A stretch of 64,000 nucleotides of DNA from an uncultured Pelagibacteraceae bacterium (GCA_902597515.1 CACJYB010000001.1:16385-80384), one strand, 5' to 3'; positions 47,183-57,570 are shown, counted from the stretch's first letter. A program made the numbers and translations. Notes: generated by a model from the sequence alone, not told the origin.

Positions 47183-48165
47183 TTATGACTTTCTAGAAAT
47201 TTAACTATCTTTTTTGTAAATGTTGGCAGTGTATAATTTTGAAGCTTTGTTGGATCAATCCAAAAATTATTTTTATTTAAATTATATTTATTTTTAAATT
47301 CAATTTTAATATTCATGCTCATGTTAGACATTTTAAAATTCAAATCTTTATCAAAGTTTTTAGGATTATTTACTTCCTTCATCGGGAAGATATTAAAATT
47401 TTTCAAAAAATTAAATTTATTATTTTTGATTAATAAATAATGATTATTTTTTTTATAAACATTTAGCTTGTAAAAAGTTTCCTTATCTTTTTTTTTAAAT
47501 TTTACTAAATCAAAATTTTTATTTTTAAATGATTTGCATTTTTTTACTAATGGACAGTTCTTACAATTAGGACTAACAGGTTTACAAATTAGTGCTCCTA
47601 ATTCCATTAAAGCTTGAGCATAATCACTAGACCTTTTAATAGATGTTCCAAAAATTTTTTTCTTCTCATGTAAATTTTCTTTTTTAATTTGATCTTGTTT
47701 TTTTAAAAATAAGTATCTCTTTAATACTCTTTCAATATTACCATCTAGAGGAATTATTGGTTCATTGAATGCAATTGCAGAAATTGCACTTGCTGTATAA
47801 TCTCCAATTCCTGGAAGAGACTTTAAATCTATAAAATTTCTAGGTATTTTTTTATTAAAATTTTTAACAACTATTTGAGCTGTTTTTTTTAAATTTCTTA
47901 CTCTTGAATAGTATCCAAGACCCTCCCAAAGTTTAATTAATTTTCTATCATCAAATTTAGATAATTTTTCAATTGTAGGAATATTTTTTATAAATCTGTT
48001 AAAGTAAGGTATTACTGTTGCAACCTGGGTTTGCTGCAACATAAATTCACTTACCAAAGTGTAGTATTGCTTTTTAGTTTGAGAAACATTCTTTCTCCAA
48101 GGTAAAGATCTTTTATTTAAATCATACCAATTAAGAATATTATTTGTTATTATTGGATCTTTCAT
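47179..48165 (-). CDS. mutY: A/G-specific adenine glycosylase
   Basis: NWYDLNKRSLPWRK, FMLQQTQVATVIPYF, LPGIGDYTASAISAIAF, C-x6-C-x2-C-x5-C FeS motif. Start at MKDPI inferred (track ORF extends to 48210). Confidence 0.94.
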   Translation of the reverse strand: MKDPIITNNILNWYDLNKRSLPWRKNVSQTKKQYYTLVSEFMLQQTQVATVIPYFNRFIKNIPTIEKLSKFDDRKLIKLWEGLGYYSRVRNLKKTAQIVVKNFNKKIPRNFIDLKSLPGIGDYTASAISAIAFNEPIIPLDGNIERVLKRYLFLKKQDQIKKENLHEKKKIFGTSIKRSSDYAQALMELGALICKPVSPNCKNCPLVKKCKSFKNKNFDLVKFKKKDKETFYKLNVYKKNNHYLLIKNNKFNFLKNFNIFPMKEVNNPKNFDKDLNFKMSNMSMNIKIEFKNKYNLNKNNFWIDPTKLQNYTLPTFTKKIVKFLESHK

Positions 48166-48654
48166 ATGCAATCTAAAAATAATACTAAGCAGAGAAACGC
48201 TAGCATTCAAGGATTAAGATCTTTCAAAGACACTTTGCCAAAAAATGTCAAAAAAATAATTAATAAAAAAGGTCATGTATATTCAGAAACACTGAGTAAT
48301 TGGAAATATTTAGTTGGAAGTGAATTATTTAAAATTTGCTATCCAAAAACATTTAAAAATTCAAATAAATTTGGTGTTAGTACCTTAGTGGTTATGGTCA
48401 AGCGAGGACATGAAGTTGACCTAGAATATTCTAAAAAAGATATTTTAGATAAAATGAATAATTTTTTTGGATATTCTGTTGTTGAAAAGCTTAAATTCAT
48501 AAGTTTTGATGATGAACATGAAATGACGGGCTCGGGTGAAACAAAAGTTAAAAATGTGGCAATTAGTAAATATCAAGATAAGATTAAAGGTGTTAAAAAC
48601 GAAAAAATTAAAAAATCATTAACAGAGTTAACCAGGGTTTTTAGAGAGAAATGA
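48166..48654 (+). CDS. DUF721/DciA-family protein
   Basis: WKYLVGSELFKICYPKTFK ... TLVVMVKRGHEVDLEYSKKDILDKMNNFFGYSVVEKLKF. Confidence 0.78.
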   Translation: MQSKNNTKQRNASIQGLRSFKDTLPKNVKKIINKKGHVYSETLSNWKYLVGSELFKICYPKTFKNSNKFGVSTLVVMVKRGHEVDLEYSKKDILDKMNNFFGYSVVEKLKFISFDDEHEMTGSGETKVKNVAISKYQDKIKGVKNEKIKKSLTELTRVFREK

Positions 48655-49229
48655 AAAAAATTATATTCTTAATATTAATATTTTTTACTACAGTCTTAAA
48701 TGCACAAGCTGAGGAAATTAAAAGAATAACTGTTGGGAACAAAGATGCAAAAATAACTATTATAGCTTTTGAATCATTAACTTGTAGTCATTGTGCAAAT
48801 TTTCATAAAAATGTTTATCCTCAATTAAAGGAGGAGTATCTTGACACTGGACTCGCTAAAATAGAATTTAGACATTTTCCATTAGACATAGCGGCCTTTA
48901 ATGCATCTAAAGTTTCTCAGTGTAAGAATGATGGTAATTCAGATATTCTTGAAAGTTTATATGCTAATCAACAAAAATGGGTAAAGGGAAGTTCAATCCA
49001 GGAGGCAAATAAAAATCTACAAAAATTTTTAGAAAGTGAGGGATTTAGTATTGATTTTGATACTTGTATAAATAATAAAGAAATTGAAGATTTTGTATTA
49101 AACGATCGAATCGATGGAGCGAAGAACTTCAAAGTGAACGCAACTCCTACGATTATTATTAACGACGAAAAATTCGAAAAAACTCTAAATTATAAAAATT
49201 TAAAAAAAGCGCTAGAAAAACTGATATAA
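48651..49229 (+). CDS. DsbA-family thiol:disulfide oxidoreductase (thioredoxin fold), exported
   Basis: Signal peptide; FESLTCSHCANFHKNVYPQLKEEYLDTG (CSHC active site), FKVNATPTIIINDEKF. Confidence 0.92.
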   Translation: MKKIIFLILIFFTTVLNAQAEEIKRITVGNKDAKITIIAFESLTCSHCANFHKNVYPQLKEEYLDTGLAKIEFRHFPLDIAAFNASKVSQCKNDGNSDILESLYANQQKWVKGSSIQEANKNLQKFLESEGFSIDFDTCINNKEIEDFVLNDRIDGAKNFKVNATPTIIINDEKFEKTLNYKNLKKALEKLI

Positions 49230-49237
49230 GTTAGTGC

Positions 49238-51811
49238 ATGGAGTTTAAAAAAATCCAATTAAACGGATTTAAATCTTTTGCTGAAAAAACCAACTTCTTA
49301 ATTGAGGATGGTCTTACGGGTATAGTGGGTCCTAACGGCTGTGGTAAATCTAACATTGTAGAGTCTTTAAGATGGGTAATGGGAGAAACCTCTGCAAAGA
49401 GTATGCGTGGATCAGGCATGGAGGATGTAATTTTTTCAGGAACATCTAACAAAGCATCAAAAAATATTGCAGAAGTTTCAATTGAAGTTGAAAACAAAGA
49501 TAAAGAAGGTCCTATTCAATATCGTGAAACAGAGCAAATACAAGTTAGAAGAAAAATAGAAAAAGATAAAGGATCTAAATTTTATATTAACGATAAAGAA
49601 GTAAGAGCAAGAGATGCACAAATGTTTTTTGCTGATCTTTCGACTGGTGCACACTCTCCATCTATGATTAGCCAAGGAAGAATAGGTGCATTAGTAACTG
49701 CGAAACCAACAGATAGAAGGGCTATTTTAGAAGAAGCTGCAGGAATATCTGGTTTACACGTTAGAAGACATGAAGCTGAATTAAGATTGGGTGCGGCTGA
49801 GAATAATTTAAAAAGAGCAGATGAATTAAGAAGACAGCAAGAAAAACAGTTGGCAAATCTTCAAAAACAAGCTGAAGAGGCAACAAAATACAAACTAATT
49901 TCAGATCAAATTAAAAAAATTGAAGCAGGCTTATATTATTTAAAATTATTAGAAATTGACAAAGAAATTAGAATAGAAAATGAAATTAATACTGAGGCAG
50001 AAGGAGAAGTGGAAGGATTTAATAACAAAATATCTGAATTAGAAAAATCAATTAAAACTTTTACAGATAAAGTAAATCCATTGAGAGAGAAAAATATTGA
50101 AAATTTATCAAGGATACAAAGACTTAATTTAGAACTTCAAAGTTTAGATGAGGAAAACACAAGAATTCAAGATGAGATAGAAAGCATTAAAAATTCAATT
50201 CAAACACTTGATGATGATATCACGAGAGAAAAAGGAATTATTATAGACGCTAACTCAAATGAAAAAAGATTGAAAGAAGAAAAAACTGAATTAATTGAGA
50301 CAGACTCGAAGTATTTTGAAACAGAAAAATTATCTAATGAAGAGTTAGATAGTGCAAAAAATAAACTTAAAGAAGAACAAAAAGCTGTTGATGAAGTTGT
50401 AAACAGTTTAGCAGAAGAAACTGTAAATATAAGTGTTGGTCCAATAAGAAATATAAAAAACACTATATCAAGGGTAAAAGAATTAATAGATAGTAATGAA
50501 ATAAATCAAGCAGTAACACTTCTAGATAGATGTAATATGGAGCTAGATAGTTTTTTAAATGATTTAAAAAACGAGAGATCTAGAAGTGAATTATTAGGAG
50601 TAAGTGAAAAATCAGAAAATATAAAATTACTCCAAGAAAAATATGCAGATGCATATAGTAAAAATCAATCAATTAAAAATGAGTCTATAAAAAGAAATGA
50701 AAGAATTAAAACCATTGAAACGGAAATTGAAAGTTGGAAAAATTTATTAACTAACTCAGAAAAAATGGTTAATGAACTAACACAAAGGAAAGAAAAATTA
50801 TCAAAACAATTAAGTGATTTAGAAAACCAGCCTAGAGCACAGGCAGAAAGAAAAGGTCAAATTTCAGAAAATTTAAGAATTTCAGATAAAGAAAAAATTG
50901 ATAATGAAGCGATAATAGATGAAACAGATCAAAAAATTGAAACGTTAAGAACGCAATTAAATGAAATTCAAGAACAATCAATTCAAATCAGAGAAAGAAA
51001 AGCAAGCTCAGGAGCTACAATTGAAGGCCTACAAAAAAGAAAAAGTGATCTCCTTGATAGAATTAGTTCTGAGTTAAATTTGAATGAAGATAATATTTTA
51101 GAAAATTCAAATTTAAACGGTGTAGAAGAGCTTCCAAATCCAGTTGATCAAGAAGATGCTTTAGACAAGAAAAAACAAGAAAGAGAAAAATTAGGATCTG
51201 TAAATTTAAAAGCAGATGAAGAAACAAGTAAATATGAAGAAGAGATAAAAAAAATGGAACAAGATCGTGCCGATCTTGTTACCGCTATCGTAAAACTTAA
51301 AGATAGTATTAATGAACTTAATCAAAAAGGAAGAGAAAGATTAATTGAAGCTTTTGAAAAAGTTAATAGAAAATTTAATGAAGTTTATACAAAACTTTTC
51401 AATGGTGGAAATGCCAAATTAGAATTAGTGGACTCTGATGACCCACTTGAAGCAGGTTTAGAAATGTTAGTTAGTCCTCCTGGAAAAAGACTTCAATCTA
51501 TAACTTTGTTATCTGGAGGTGAACAAGCATTGACTGCACTCTCTTTAATCTTTGCAGTATTTTTAACTAACCCTTCTCCTATATGTGTATTAGATGAGGT
51601 TGATGCACCACTTGACGATGCTAACGTAACAAGATTTTGTAGTTTACTTGAGGAACTAATTAAAATAACCAACACCAAATTCATAATTGTAACTCATCAT
51701 GCTTTAACCATGTCAAAAATGAACAGACTATACGGGGTAACTATGCCTCAAAAAGGAATTAGTCAGCTTGTGGCTGTTGATTTACAAAAAGCAGAGAGTA
51801 TGGTTGCTTAA
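49238..51811 (+). CDS. smc: Short SMC family chromosome segregation ATPase (857 aa)
   Basis: Walker A GIVGPNGCGKSNIVESLRWVMGE, signature LLSGGEQALTALSLIFAVF, Walker B ICVLDEVDAPLDDANV; long coiled coils. Confidence 0.93.
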   Translation: MEFKKIQLNGFKSFAEKTNFLIEDGLTGIVGPNGCGKSNIVESLRWVMGETSAKSMRGSGMEDVIFSGTSNKASKNIAEVSIEVENKDKEGPIQYRETEQIQVRRKIEKDKGSKFYINDKEVRARDAQMFFADLSTGAHSPSMISQGRIGALVTAKPTDRRAILEEAAGISGLHVRRHEAELRLGAAENNLKRADELRRQQEKQLANLQKQAEEATKYKLISDQIKKIEAGLYYLKLLEIDKEIRIENEINTEAEGEVEGFNNKISELEKSIKTFTDKVNPLREKNIENLSRIQRLNLELQSLDEENTRIQDEIESIKNSIQTLDDDITREKGIIIDANSNEKRLKEEKTELIETDSKYFETEKLSNEELDSAKNKLKEEQKAVDEVVNSLAEETVNISVGPIRNIKNTISRVKELIDSNEINQAVTLLDRCNMELDSFLNDLKNERSRSELLGVSEKSENIKLLQEKYADAYSKNQSIKNESIKRNERIKTIETEIESWKNLLTNSEKMVNELTQRKEKLSKQLSDLENQPRAQAERKGQISENLRISDKEKIDNEAIIDETDQKIETLRTQLNEIQEQSIQIRERKASSGATIEGLQKRKSDLLDRISSELNLNEDNILENSNLNGVEELPNPVDQEDALDKKKQEREKLGSVNLKADEETSKYEEEIKKMEQDRADLVTAIVKLKDSINELNQKGRERLIEAFEKVNRKFNEVYTKLFNGGNAKLELVDSDDPLEAGLEMLVSPPGKRLQSITLLSGGEQALTALSLIFAVFLTNPSPICVLDEVDAPLDDANVTRFCSLLEELIKITNTKFIIVTHHALTMSKMNRLYGVTMPQKGISQLVAVDLQKAESMVA

Positions 51812-51820
51812 ACTATATAA

Positions 51821-52096
51821 ATGCCAAAAGACCCTTTCAAAACTCGCTTAGAGATTGCAAAAAGCAAGATTTCAAAGAAAAATCTCTACAATAAGAAGAA
51901 TGACCCCTCGCCTATAGGAACTGCATTCAAATTGAGCACAGAACTTGTTTCTGCAGTAGCTGTGGGGACAATTATTGGGTTTATTTTTGACAAGACCTTT
52001 GGTACTAAACCCTGGTTTATATTAATATTTTTTTTTGTTGGTGTAGTTGCTGGAATAACCAATGTGATTAGATCCGCAAAAAAAATGCAAAAATAA
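51821..52096 (+). CDS. atpI: AtpI-like ATP synthase accessory protein
   Basis: Small two-TM protein (GTAFKLSTELVSAVAVGTIIGFIFDKTFGTKPWFILIFFFVGVVAGITNVIR) immediately upstream of atpB. Confidence 0.88.
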   Translation: MPKDPFKTRLEIAKSKISKKNLYNKKNDPSPIGTAFKLSTELVSAVAVGTIIGFIFDKTFGTKPWFILIFFFVGVVAGITNVIRSAKKMQK

Positions 52097-52105
52097 ATAA
52101 GTATT

Positions 52106-52840
52106 ATGGCAGCAAATCCTATGTCCCAATTCGACGTTTATAGAATTGGACCTGAAATTAAAGTTGGAGCATTCGATATATCATTTACGAACGCAAGTTT
52201 ATTTATGATTTTAAGTACTGTATCTATTTTGTTAATCTTTAATTTAGGATCAAAAAAAAATTCAATACTACCAAACAAAATTCAATTATTAGCAGAACTT
52301 AGCTATACCTTTGTATCCAAAATGATTAGCGATACAGCTGGATCAAAAGCTAAACCATACTTTGCATTTATATTTTCTCTATTCATGTTTGTTCTATTTT
52401 GTAACATGTTTGGAATGATACCTTATACTTTCACTGTAACCAGTCATATCATTGTAACATTTGTGCTCGCAGCATTTATATTTATTGGGGTGACTGTAAT
52501 TGGGTTTATTAAACATGGATTTGGGTATTTAAAATTATTCGTTCCAAGTGGAGTACCTGCAGTATTACTCCCTTTAATTGTTGTTATAGAAATTATTTCT
52601 TATTTAAGTAGACCAATAAGTTTGTCAGTTAGATTATTTGCCAATATGATGGCTGGTCATACAATGATGAAAGTTTTCGGAGGCTTCGTAATTAGCCTTG
52701 GAATAGTTGGTGGGTGGCTTCCACTAAGTTTTTCGGTTGCGTTGACTGGTTTGGAGATCTTAGTTGCTTTTCTTCAAGCTTATGTTTTTGCAATCTTAAC
52801 CTGCATCTATTTAAATGATGCATTAAATTTACACCATTAA
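52106..52840 (+). CDS. atpB: ATP synthase F0 subunit a
   Basis: RPISLSVRLFANMMAGHTMMKVF; ALTGLEILVAFLQAYVFAILTCIYLNDA. Confidence 0.97.
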   Translation: MAANPMSQFDVYRIGPEIKVGAFDISFTNASLFMILSTVSILLIFNLGSKKNSILPNKIQLLAELSYTFVSKMISDTAGSKAKPYFAFIFSLFMFVLFCNMFGMIPYTFTVTSHIIVTFVLAAFIFIGVTVIGFIKHGFGYLKLFVPSGVPAVLLPLIVVIEIISYLSRPISLSVRLFANMMAGHTMMKVFGGFVISLGIVGGWLPLSFSVALTGLEILVAFLQAYVFAILTCIYLNDALNLHH

Positions 52841-52857
52841 TAACAGAGGAGGATATA

Positions 52858-53085
52858 ATGGAATTAGAAGCAGCAAAAATGATCGGAGCAGGTTTAGCAG
52901 CAATTGCTTTAGCTGGAGCCGGTGTTGGTATCGGAATAATTTTTGGAAATTATTTGTCTGGTGCAATGAGAAATCCATCTGCAGCACAAAAACAATTTCC
53001 TAACTTGCTTTTAGGTTTTGCACTTGCAGAAGCTACAGGATTATTCGGATTGGTAGTTGCGTTAATCATTCTCTTTGCGTTTTAA
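52858..53085 (+). CDS. atpE: ATP synthase F0 subunit c
   Basis: GVGIGIIFGNYLSGAMRNPSA, LLGFALAEATGLFGLVVALIILF. Confidence 0.97.
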   Translation: MELEAAKMIGAGLAAIALAGAGVGIGIIFGNYLSGAMRNPSAAQKQFPNLLLGFALAEATGLFGLVVALIILFAF

Positions 53086-53089
53086 ATTG

Positions 53090-53680
53090 ATGGTTAAAAA
53101 AATATATTTTCAGTCAATATTTTTTAGCTTCTTTTTTATTAAAGAAGCTTTTGCAGCTGAAAGTGGAGGTATGCCTCAATTAAATCCAGAGTTTTGGGTT
53201 TCTCAAATTTTTTGGCTAATACTTACTTTTGGTATTATGTATTTAGTTTTATCTAAACTAATACTACCAAAAATTAGTAACAACTTAGAATCGAGAAAAT
53301 CTCAAATATTAGAAAATATTGAGGCTGCTGAGAAACAAAGAGAAGATAGTGATGCAAAACTAAAAGAATATGATGAAATTATATCTAAAAGCAAACTTGA
53401 GGCTAATAGTATTTTCAATCAAGCAAGAGAAAAAGCGCTAAAAGACATTGGTGCAAAAAGAGAAGTGCTTGATAAACAAATTGATAATGAAATTGCTGAG
53501 GCTGAAAAAGAAATAGATGTATTAAGAAAAAATGCACCAGATAAAATAAATAAAATTGCTATTGAGACTTCATCTGAGTTATTGCAAAAACTAATTGGAG
53601 CTGAAGTAAATAATAGTAGTATATCTGCAATTGTTGACGATCTATCTAAAAGAAACGGAGATAAATACTATGGCAATTGA
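53090..53680 (+). CDS. ATP synthase F0 subunit b' (start at MVKKIYF)
   Basis: TM segment then coiled coil (PQLNPEFWVSQIFWLILTFGIMYLVLSKLILPKISNNLESRKSQILENIEAAE). Confidence 0.9.
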   Translation: MVKKIYFQSIFFSFFFIKEAFAAESGGMPQLNPEFWVSQIFWLILTFGIMYLVLSKLILPKISNNLESRKSQILENIEAAEKQREDSDAKLKEYDEIISKSKLEANSIFNQAREKALKDIGAKREVLDKQIDNEIAEAEKEIDVLRKNAPDKINKIAIETSSELLQKLIGAEVNNSSISAIVDDLSKRNGDKYYGN

Positions 53681-54167
53681 TGCAACATTTTGGGTAGCCG
53701 TATCATTTATTATTTTTTTTGGAGCGTTAATTTACCTTAAAATTCCTCAAAAAATTTCTGAAATGTTAGATAAAATGATATCTGACATTAAAAATGAAAT
53801 TGATGAAAGTGAAAAATTAAGAACTGAGGCAAAAACACTATTAGATAACTCACAAAAAAAATTAGATACAGCTCAGTCTGTTAGCAACGAAATTCTTGAG
53901 AACGCCAAAAAAGATGCGGATAGATTAATAATTGAGATGAATGATAAGTTTCATAAATCATCAGAAATTAAAAAAAATTTAGCTGAAAATAAAATAAGTC
54001 AGATGAAAGAAGCTGCTTTAAAAGAAATTAAGGACGCATCAATAAAAATTGCCGTGGACTCAGTTAAAAAAATAATAACTACATCTGTAGACAAGTCAAA
54101 ATTAGATGCTGTGTTTCAAAAAAATTTAGATGAAACTAAAGCAGAGTTAAAAAAAATTAACTCATAA
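53670..54167 (+). CDS. atpF: ATP synthase F0 subunit b (start at MAIDATFW)
   Basis: ATFWVAVSFIIFFGALIYLKIPQKISEMLDKMISDIKNEIDESEKLRTEA. Confidence 0.92.
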   Translation: MAIDATFWVAVSFIIFFGALIYLKIPQKISEMLDKMISDIKNEIDESEKLRTEAKTLLDNSQKKLDTAQSVSNEILENAKKDADRLIIEMNDKFHKSSEIKKNLAENKISQMKEAALKEIKDASIKIAVDSVKKIITTSVDKSKLDAVFQKNLDETKAELKKINS

Positions 54168-54206
54168 TACACTTACAATTTTTCAAAAAAGCTATAAATT
54201 ATTAAA

Positions 54207-55667
54207 ATGAACTCTATAGTCATTGGATCAGGATTTGGTGGGATCGCAGCAGCGCTAAGACTTAAGGCAAAAGGACATAACGTAAAATTAATAGAAAAAC
54301 ATCCAGATCTAGGTGGAAGAGCAAGAGTTTTTAAGAAAAACGGATTTATATATGATGCTGGACCAACAGTAATTACTGCACCCTACTTAATTAATGAATT
54401 GTTTGAGTTATTCAATAAAGATCCAAAAAATTATATAGAATTAACTCCACTTAAAATTTGGTACCAGTTTATTTTTGAGGACAAAACTAAATTTAACTAT
54501 TCAGGCGACGAAATAGAGATGAAAGACCAAATTGAGAAGCTTAGCAAAGAAGATGTAAATGGATATGAAAAATTAGTTAATTTTACAAAAAAAATATTTG
54601 ATAAAGGTTTTTTAGAACTTGCAGATGTGCCATTTGATAAACCTTTCGTAATGATGCAACAATTGCCTTCTCTATTAAAACTTAAAAGTTATAAATCAGT
54701 TTACTCACTTGTTTCATCTTATATAAAAAATGAAAAATTAAGAAGAATGCTTAGCATGCATCCTTTACTAGTTGGGGGAAATCCTTTTACCACCACTTCT
54801 ATTTATGGATTAATTCTTTATTTAGAAAAAAAATGGGGAATACATTATTCAGTTGGAGGAACAGGAAAAATAATTAAAGGTTTTGAAAAATTAATGAATG
54901 AGGTTGGTATTGAAGTAATAAAAAACAGTGAAGTAACAGAAATTATATCAAAAAATAATAAAATAAGTGGTGTAAAATTAAATAATGAAAATGAAATTGT
55001 TGCAGATAATGTTGTTTGTAATGCAGATCCACCTGCATTTTATGAGAAAATGTTAAGCAAAGGCAAAGAGAATTCCATGTTGTTTAATTGGAAAAAAAAC
55101 CGAATGGAATATTCTATGGGTTTATTTGTTTACTATTTTGGAACAAAAAAAATTTATGAGAATGTTGAACATCATACAATAAAGTTTGGAAATAAATATA
55201 AGGAACATCTTGATGACATATTTGATAAGAAAAAATTAAATAATGATATTAGCTATTATCTTCACAGACCTACAGCGACCGATAAAACTATGGCTCCAGA
55301 AGGAAATGATTGTTTTTATGTGTTAGTGCCTGTTCCTAACAATCAATCAAAAATAAATTGGGAAACTGAAGGTGAAAAAATGAAAAATCTTGTAATTGAA
55401 AAAATGGAAAAAGACTTAATGCCAGATCTTAAGAACAATATAGTTGAGGACTTTTATCTAACGCCTGATTACTTTGAAAAAGAATTAAACACAAAATTTG
55501 GATCAGGGTTTTCAATTCAACCTAAATTCACACAATCCGCATACTTTAGATTTCATAATAAATCAGAAATATATGATGGTTTGTACTTTGTTGGAGCGGG
55601 TACACATCCTGGGGCCGGCGTTCCAGGTGTTCTCTCCTCAGCAAAGGTTTTAGATAAATTATTTTAA
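54207..55667 (+). CDS. crtI: Phytoene desaturase
   Basis: IGSGFGGIAAALRLKAKGHNVKLIEKHPDLGGRARVF; FVGAGTHPGAGVPGVLSSAKV. Confidence 0.96.
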   Translation: MNSIVIGSGFGGIAAALRLKAKGHNVKLIEKHPDLGGRARVFKKNGFIYDAGPTVITAPYLINELFELFNKDPKNYIELTPLKIWYQFIFEDKTKFNYSGDEIEMKDQIEKLSKEDVNGYEKLVNFTKKIFDKGFLELADVPFDKPFVMMQQLPSLLKLKSYKSVYSLVSSYIKNEKLRRMLSMHPLLVGGNPFTTTSIYGLILYLEKKWGIHYSVGGTGKIIKGFEKLMNEVGIEVIKNSEVTEIISKNNKISGVKLNNENEIVADNVVCNADPPAFYEKMLSKGKENSMLFNWKKNRMEYSMGLFVYYFGTKKIYENVEHHTIKFGNKYKEHLDDIFDKKKLNNDISYYLHRPTATDKTMAPEGNDCFYVLVPVPNNQSKINWETEGEKMKNLVIEKMEKDLMPDLKNNIVEDFYLTPDYFEKELNTKFGSGFSIQPKFTQSAYFRFHNKSEIYDGLYFVGAGTHPGAGVPGVLSSAKVLDKLF

Positions 55668-56518
55668 TGTTAACAAAGAATTATTTAGCTATTTACGCAA
55701 AATCTTTTAATTGGGCAGGTTTTTTTTTACCAAAAAAAACCTATCAAAAATGCTCTGCACTTTATGATTTTTGCAGAGAAGCAGATAATATTGCTGATGA
55801 TGAAAATAAGATAGAAAAAAAAAAAGATAATTTTATTCAATTTAAAAATAATTTTATAAATAAAAATTATAATGATCTAGTTATTAAAAACATGTGGGAT
55901 CTTGTTAATGAATTTAATATTTCAACTAAAATTATAGACGATTTATTTGAGGGTATTAATTCTGATATTAAAGAAAATGTTAAACTTAACTCAAAAAAAG
56001 AACTATTAATATATTCATATAGGGTGGCTGGAACAGTTGGATTAATGATGGCTAAAATATTGAATGTTCAAAAAAAGCAATCTTTAAAATCAGCTATTGA
56101 TCTTGGAATTGCTATGCAATTAACAAATATTTCTAGAGATGTTATGGAAGATAAAAAAAATAATAGATTTTATATCAATGAAAGTTTTGAAGACATAAAG
56201 AATACAATCAAACTTTCAGAACAGTTTTATAAAAACTCATTTTACTCAATTAAAGAAATACCATTAAGTTTCAGATTTTCTATTTTAGTTGCACGAAGGG
56301 TTTATAGAAAAATAGGATATAAAATTTTAAATAAACAAAACATAGATAATTATAAAAAGTCAGGAAAAATTTATGTTTCAAATATTGAAAAAATTATTGA
56401 AACTTTTTTATCTATTTTTGACTTAATTAAGTTATCACTTATAAGTAAAACCGATGATAATATTAATCATGATCATAATTTAATTAATGAAGAAATAAAT
56501 TTAAATGAAAGAATTTGA
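55667..56518 (+). CDS. crtB: Phytoene synthase
   Basis: FYDFCREADNIADD-like (ALYDFCREADNIADDENK), YRVAGTVGLMMAKIL, GIAMQLTNISRDVMED. Confidence 0.95.
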   Translation: MLTKNYLAIYAKSFNWAGFFLPKKTYQKCSALYDFCREADNIADDENKIEKKKDNFIQFKNNFINKNYNDLVIKNMWDLVNEFNISTKIIDDLFEGINSDIKENVKLNSKKELLIYSYRVAGTVGLMMAKILNVQKKQSLKSAIDLGIAMQLTNISRDVMEDKKNNRFYINESFEDIKNTIKLSEQFYKNSFYSIKEIPLSFRFSILVARRVYRKIGYKILNKQNIDNYKKSGKIYVSNIEKIIETFLSIFDLIKLSLISKTDDNINHDHNLINEEINLNERI

Positions 56519-57569
56519 TTACATAATTATAGGCGGAGGTTGCGCAGGTCTTTCATTAGCATATGAGCTGGAAGTTTATGATAAATTAAAAGATAAAACT
56601 TTAGCAATTATTGAACCAAGAGAAGAATATAAAAGAGATAAAACCTGGTCATTTTGGAAAGTTTTTTCACATAATTTTGATGACTGTGTCAAAAAAAGTT
56701 GGAATAATTTTACAATAAATACACCCAATAATACGAAATATATAAATTGCAAACATACGCCATATCAAACAATTGATAGTGGTATGTTCTACGAAAAAAT
56801 ACTTTCAAAACTTAAATTAAATAAAAATATTCAGTTTTTTAAAAGTATTGATGAAATAGATAAATCAAATTCAATTGTATTTAATAGTGTAACTAATTTT
56901 GAGAATAAACAGAGTGAGTTATGGCAACACTTTTGTGGGGTTGAAATAGAAACAGAAAAAGACTTTTTTGATGACGAAATTTTCAATTTGATGGACTTTG
57001 CTTGTGATCAAAGAAACAAAGTTCATTTTTTTTATACGCTACCATTTACTAAAAGGAGTGCATTAGTTGAAACTACTTGGATATCTGAGCTAAATGATGA
57101 AAAACTCAAAGATTATGATGAACAAATTGATAATTATTTAAGCAACCACCTAAATATCAGAAACTGTAAAATCAATTTCAAAGAAACTGGTGCAATTCCA
57201 CTTTTTAGACAAAAAAATGTAAATAAATTAAATGAAATTTATATAGGCTCAGCAGGAGGCATGACTAGATTAAGTACAGGTTATACGTTCCTAAATATTC
57301 AAGAACAGAGCAGATATATAAGAGAAAACATAGAAAATATTAAAAATGTAAATTTATTTAAAATTAATTCAAAATATGATTTTTTAGATAAAATCTTATT
57401 AAGAGTTCTAAAAAATAATTCCAATGAAATGGGAAATATATTTTTCAAAGTTTTTAATTCAAAACCTAAAACAGCTATCAATTTTTTATCAAATAAAAGC
57501 AGTTTTTTTGAAGATTTAGAGGTAATTCTAAAAATGCCAAAGTGGAAATTTTTAAAAGAATTAATTTAA
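56505..57569 (+). CDS. crtY: Lycopene beta-cyclase
   Basis: DYIIIGGGCAGLSLAYEL, KTWSFW, SALVETTWIS, GSAGGMTRLSTGYTF. Confidence 0.93.
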   Translation: MKEFDYIIIGGGCAGLSLAYELEVYDKLKDKTLAIIEPREEYKRDKTWSFWKVFSHNFDDCVKKSWNNFTINTPNNTKYINCKHTPYQTIDSGMFYEKILSKLKLNKNIQFFKSIDEIDKSNSIVFNSVTNFENKQSELWQHFCGVEIETEKDFFDDEIFNLMDFACDQRNKVHFFYTLPFTKRSALVETTWISELNDEKLKDYDEQIDNYLSNHLNIRNCKINFKETGAIPLFRQKNVNKLNEIYIGSAGGMTRLSTGYTFLNIQEQSRYIRENIENIKNVNLFKINSKYDFLDKILLRVLKNNSNEMGNIFFKVFNSKPKTAINFLSNKSSFFEDLEVILKMPKWKFLKELI

Positions 57570-57570
57570 A

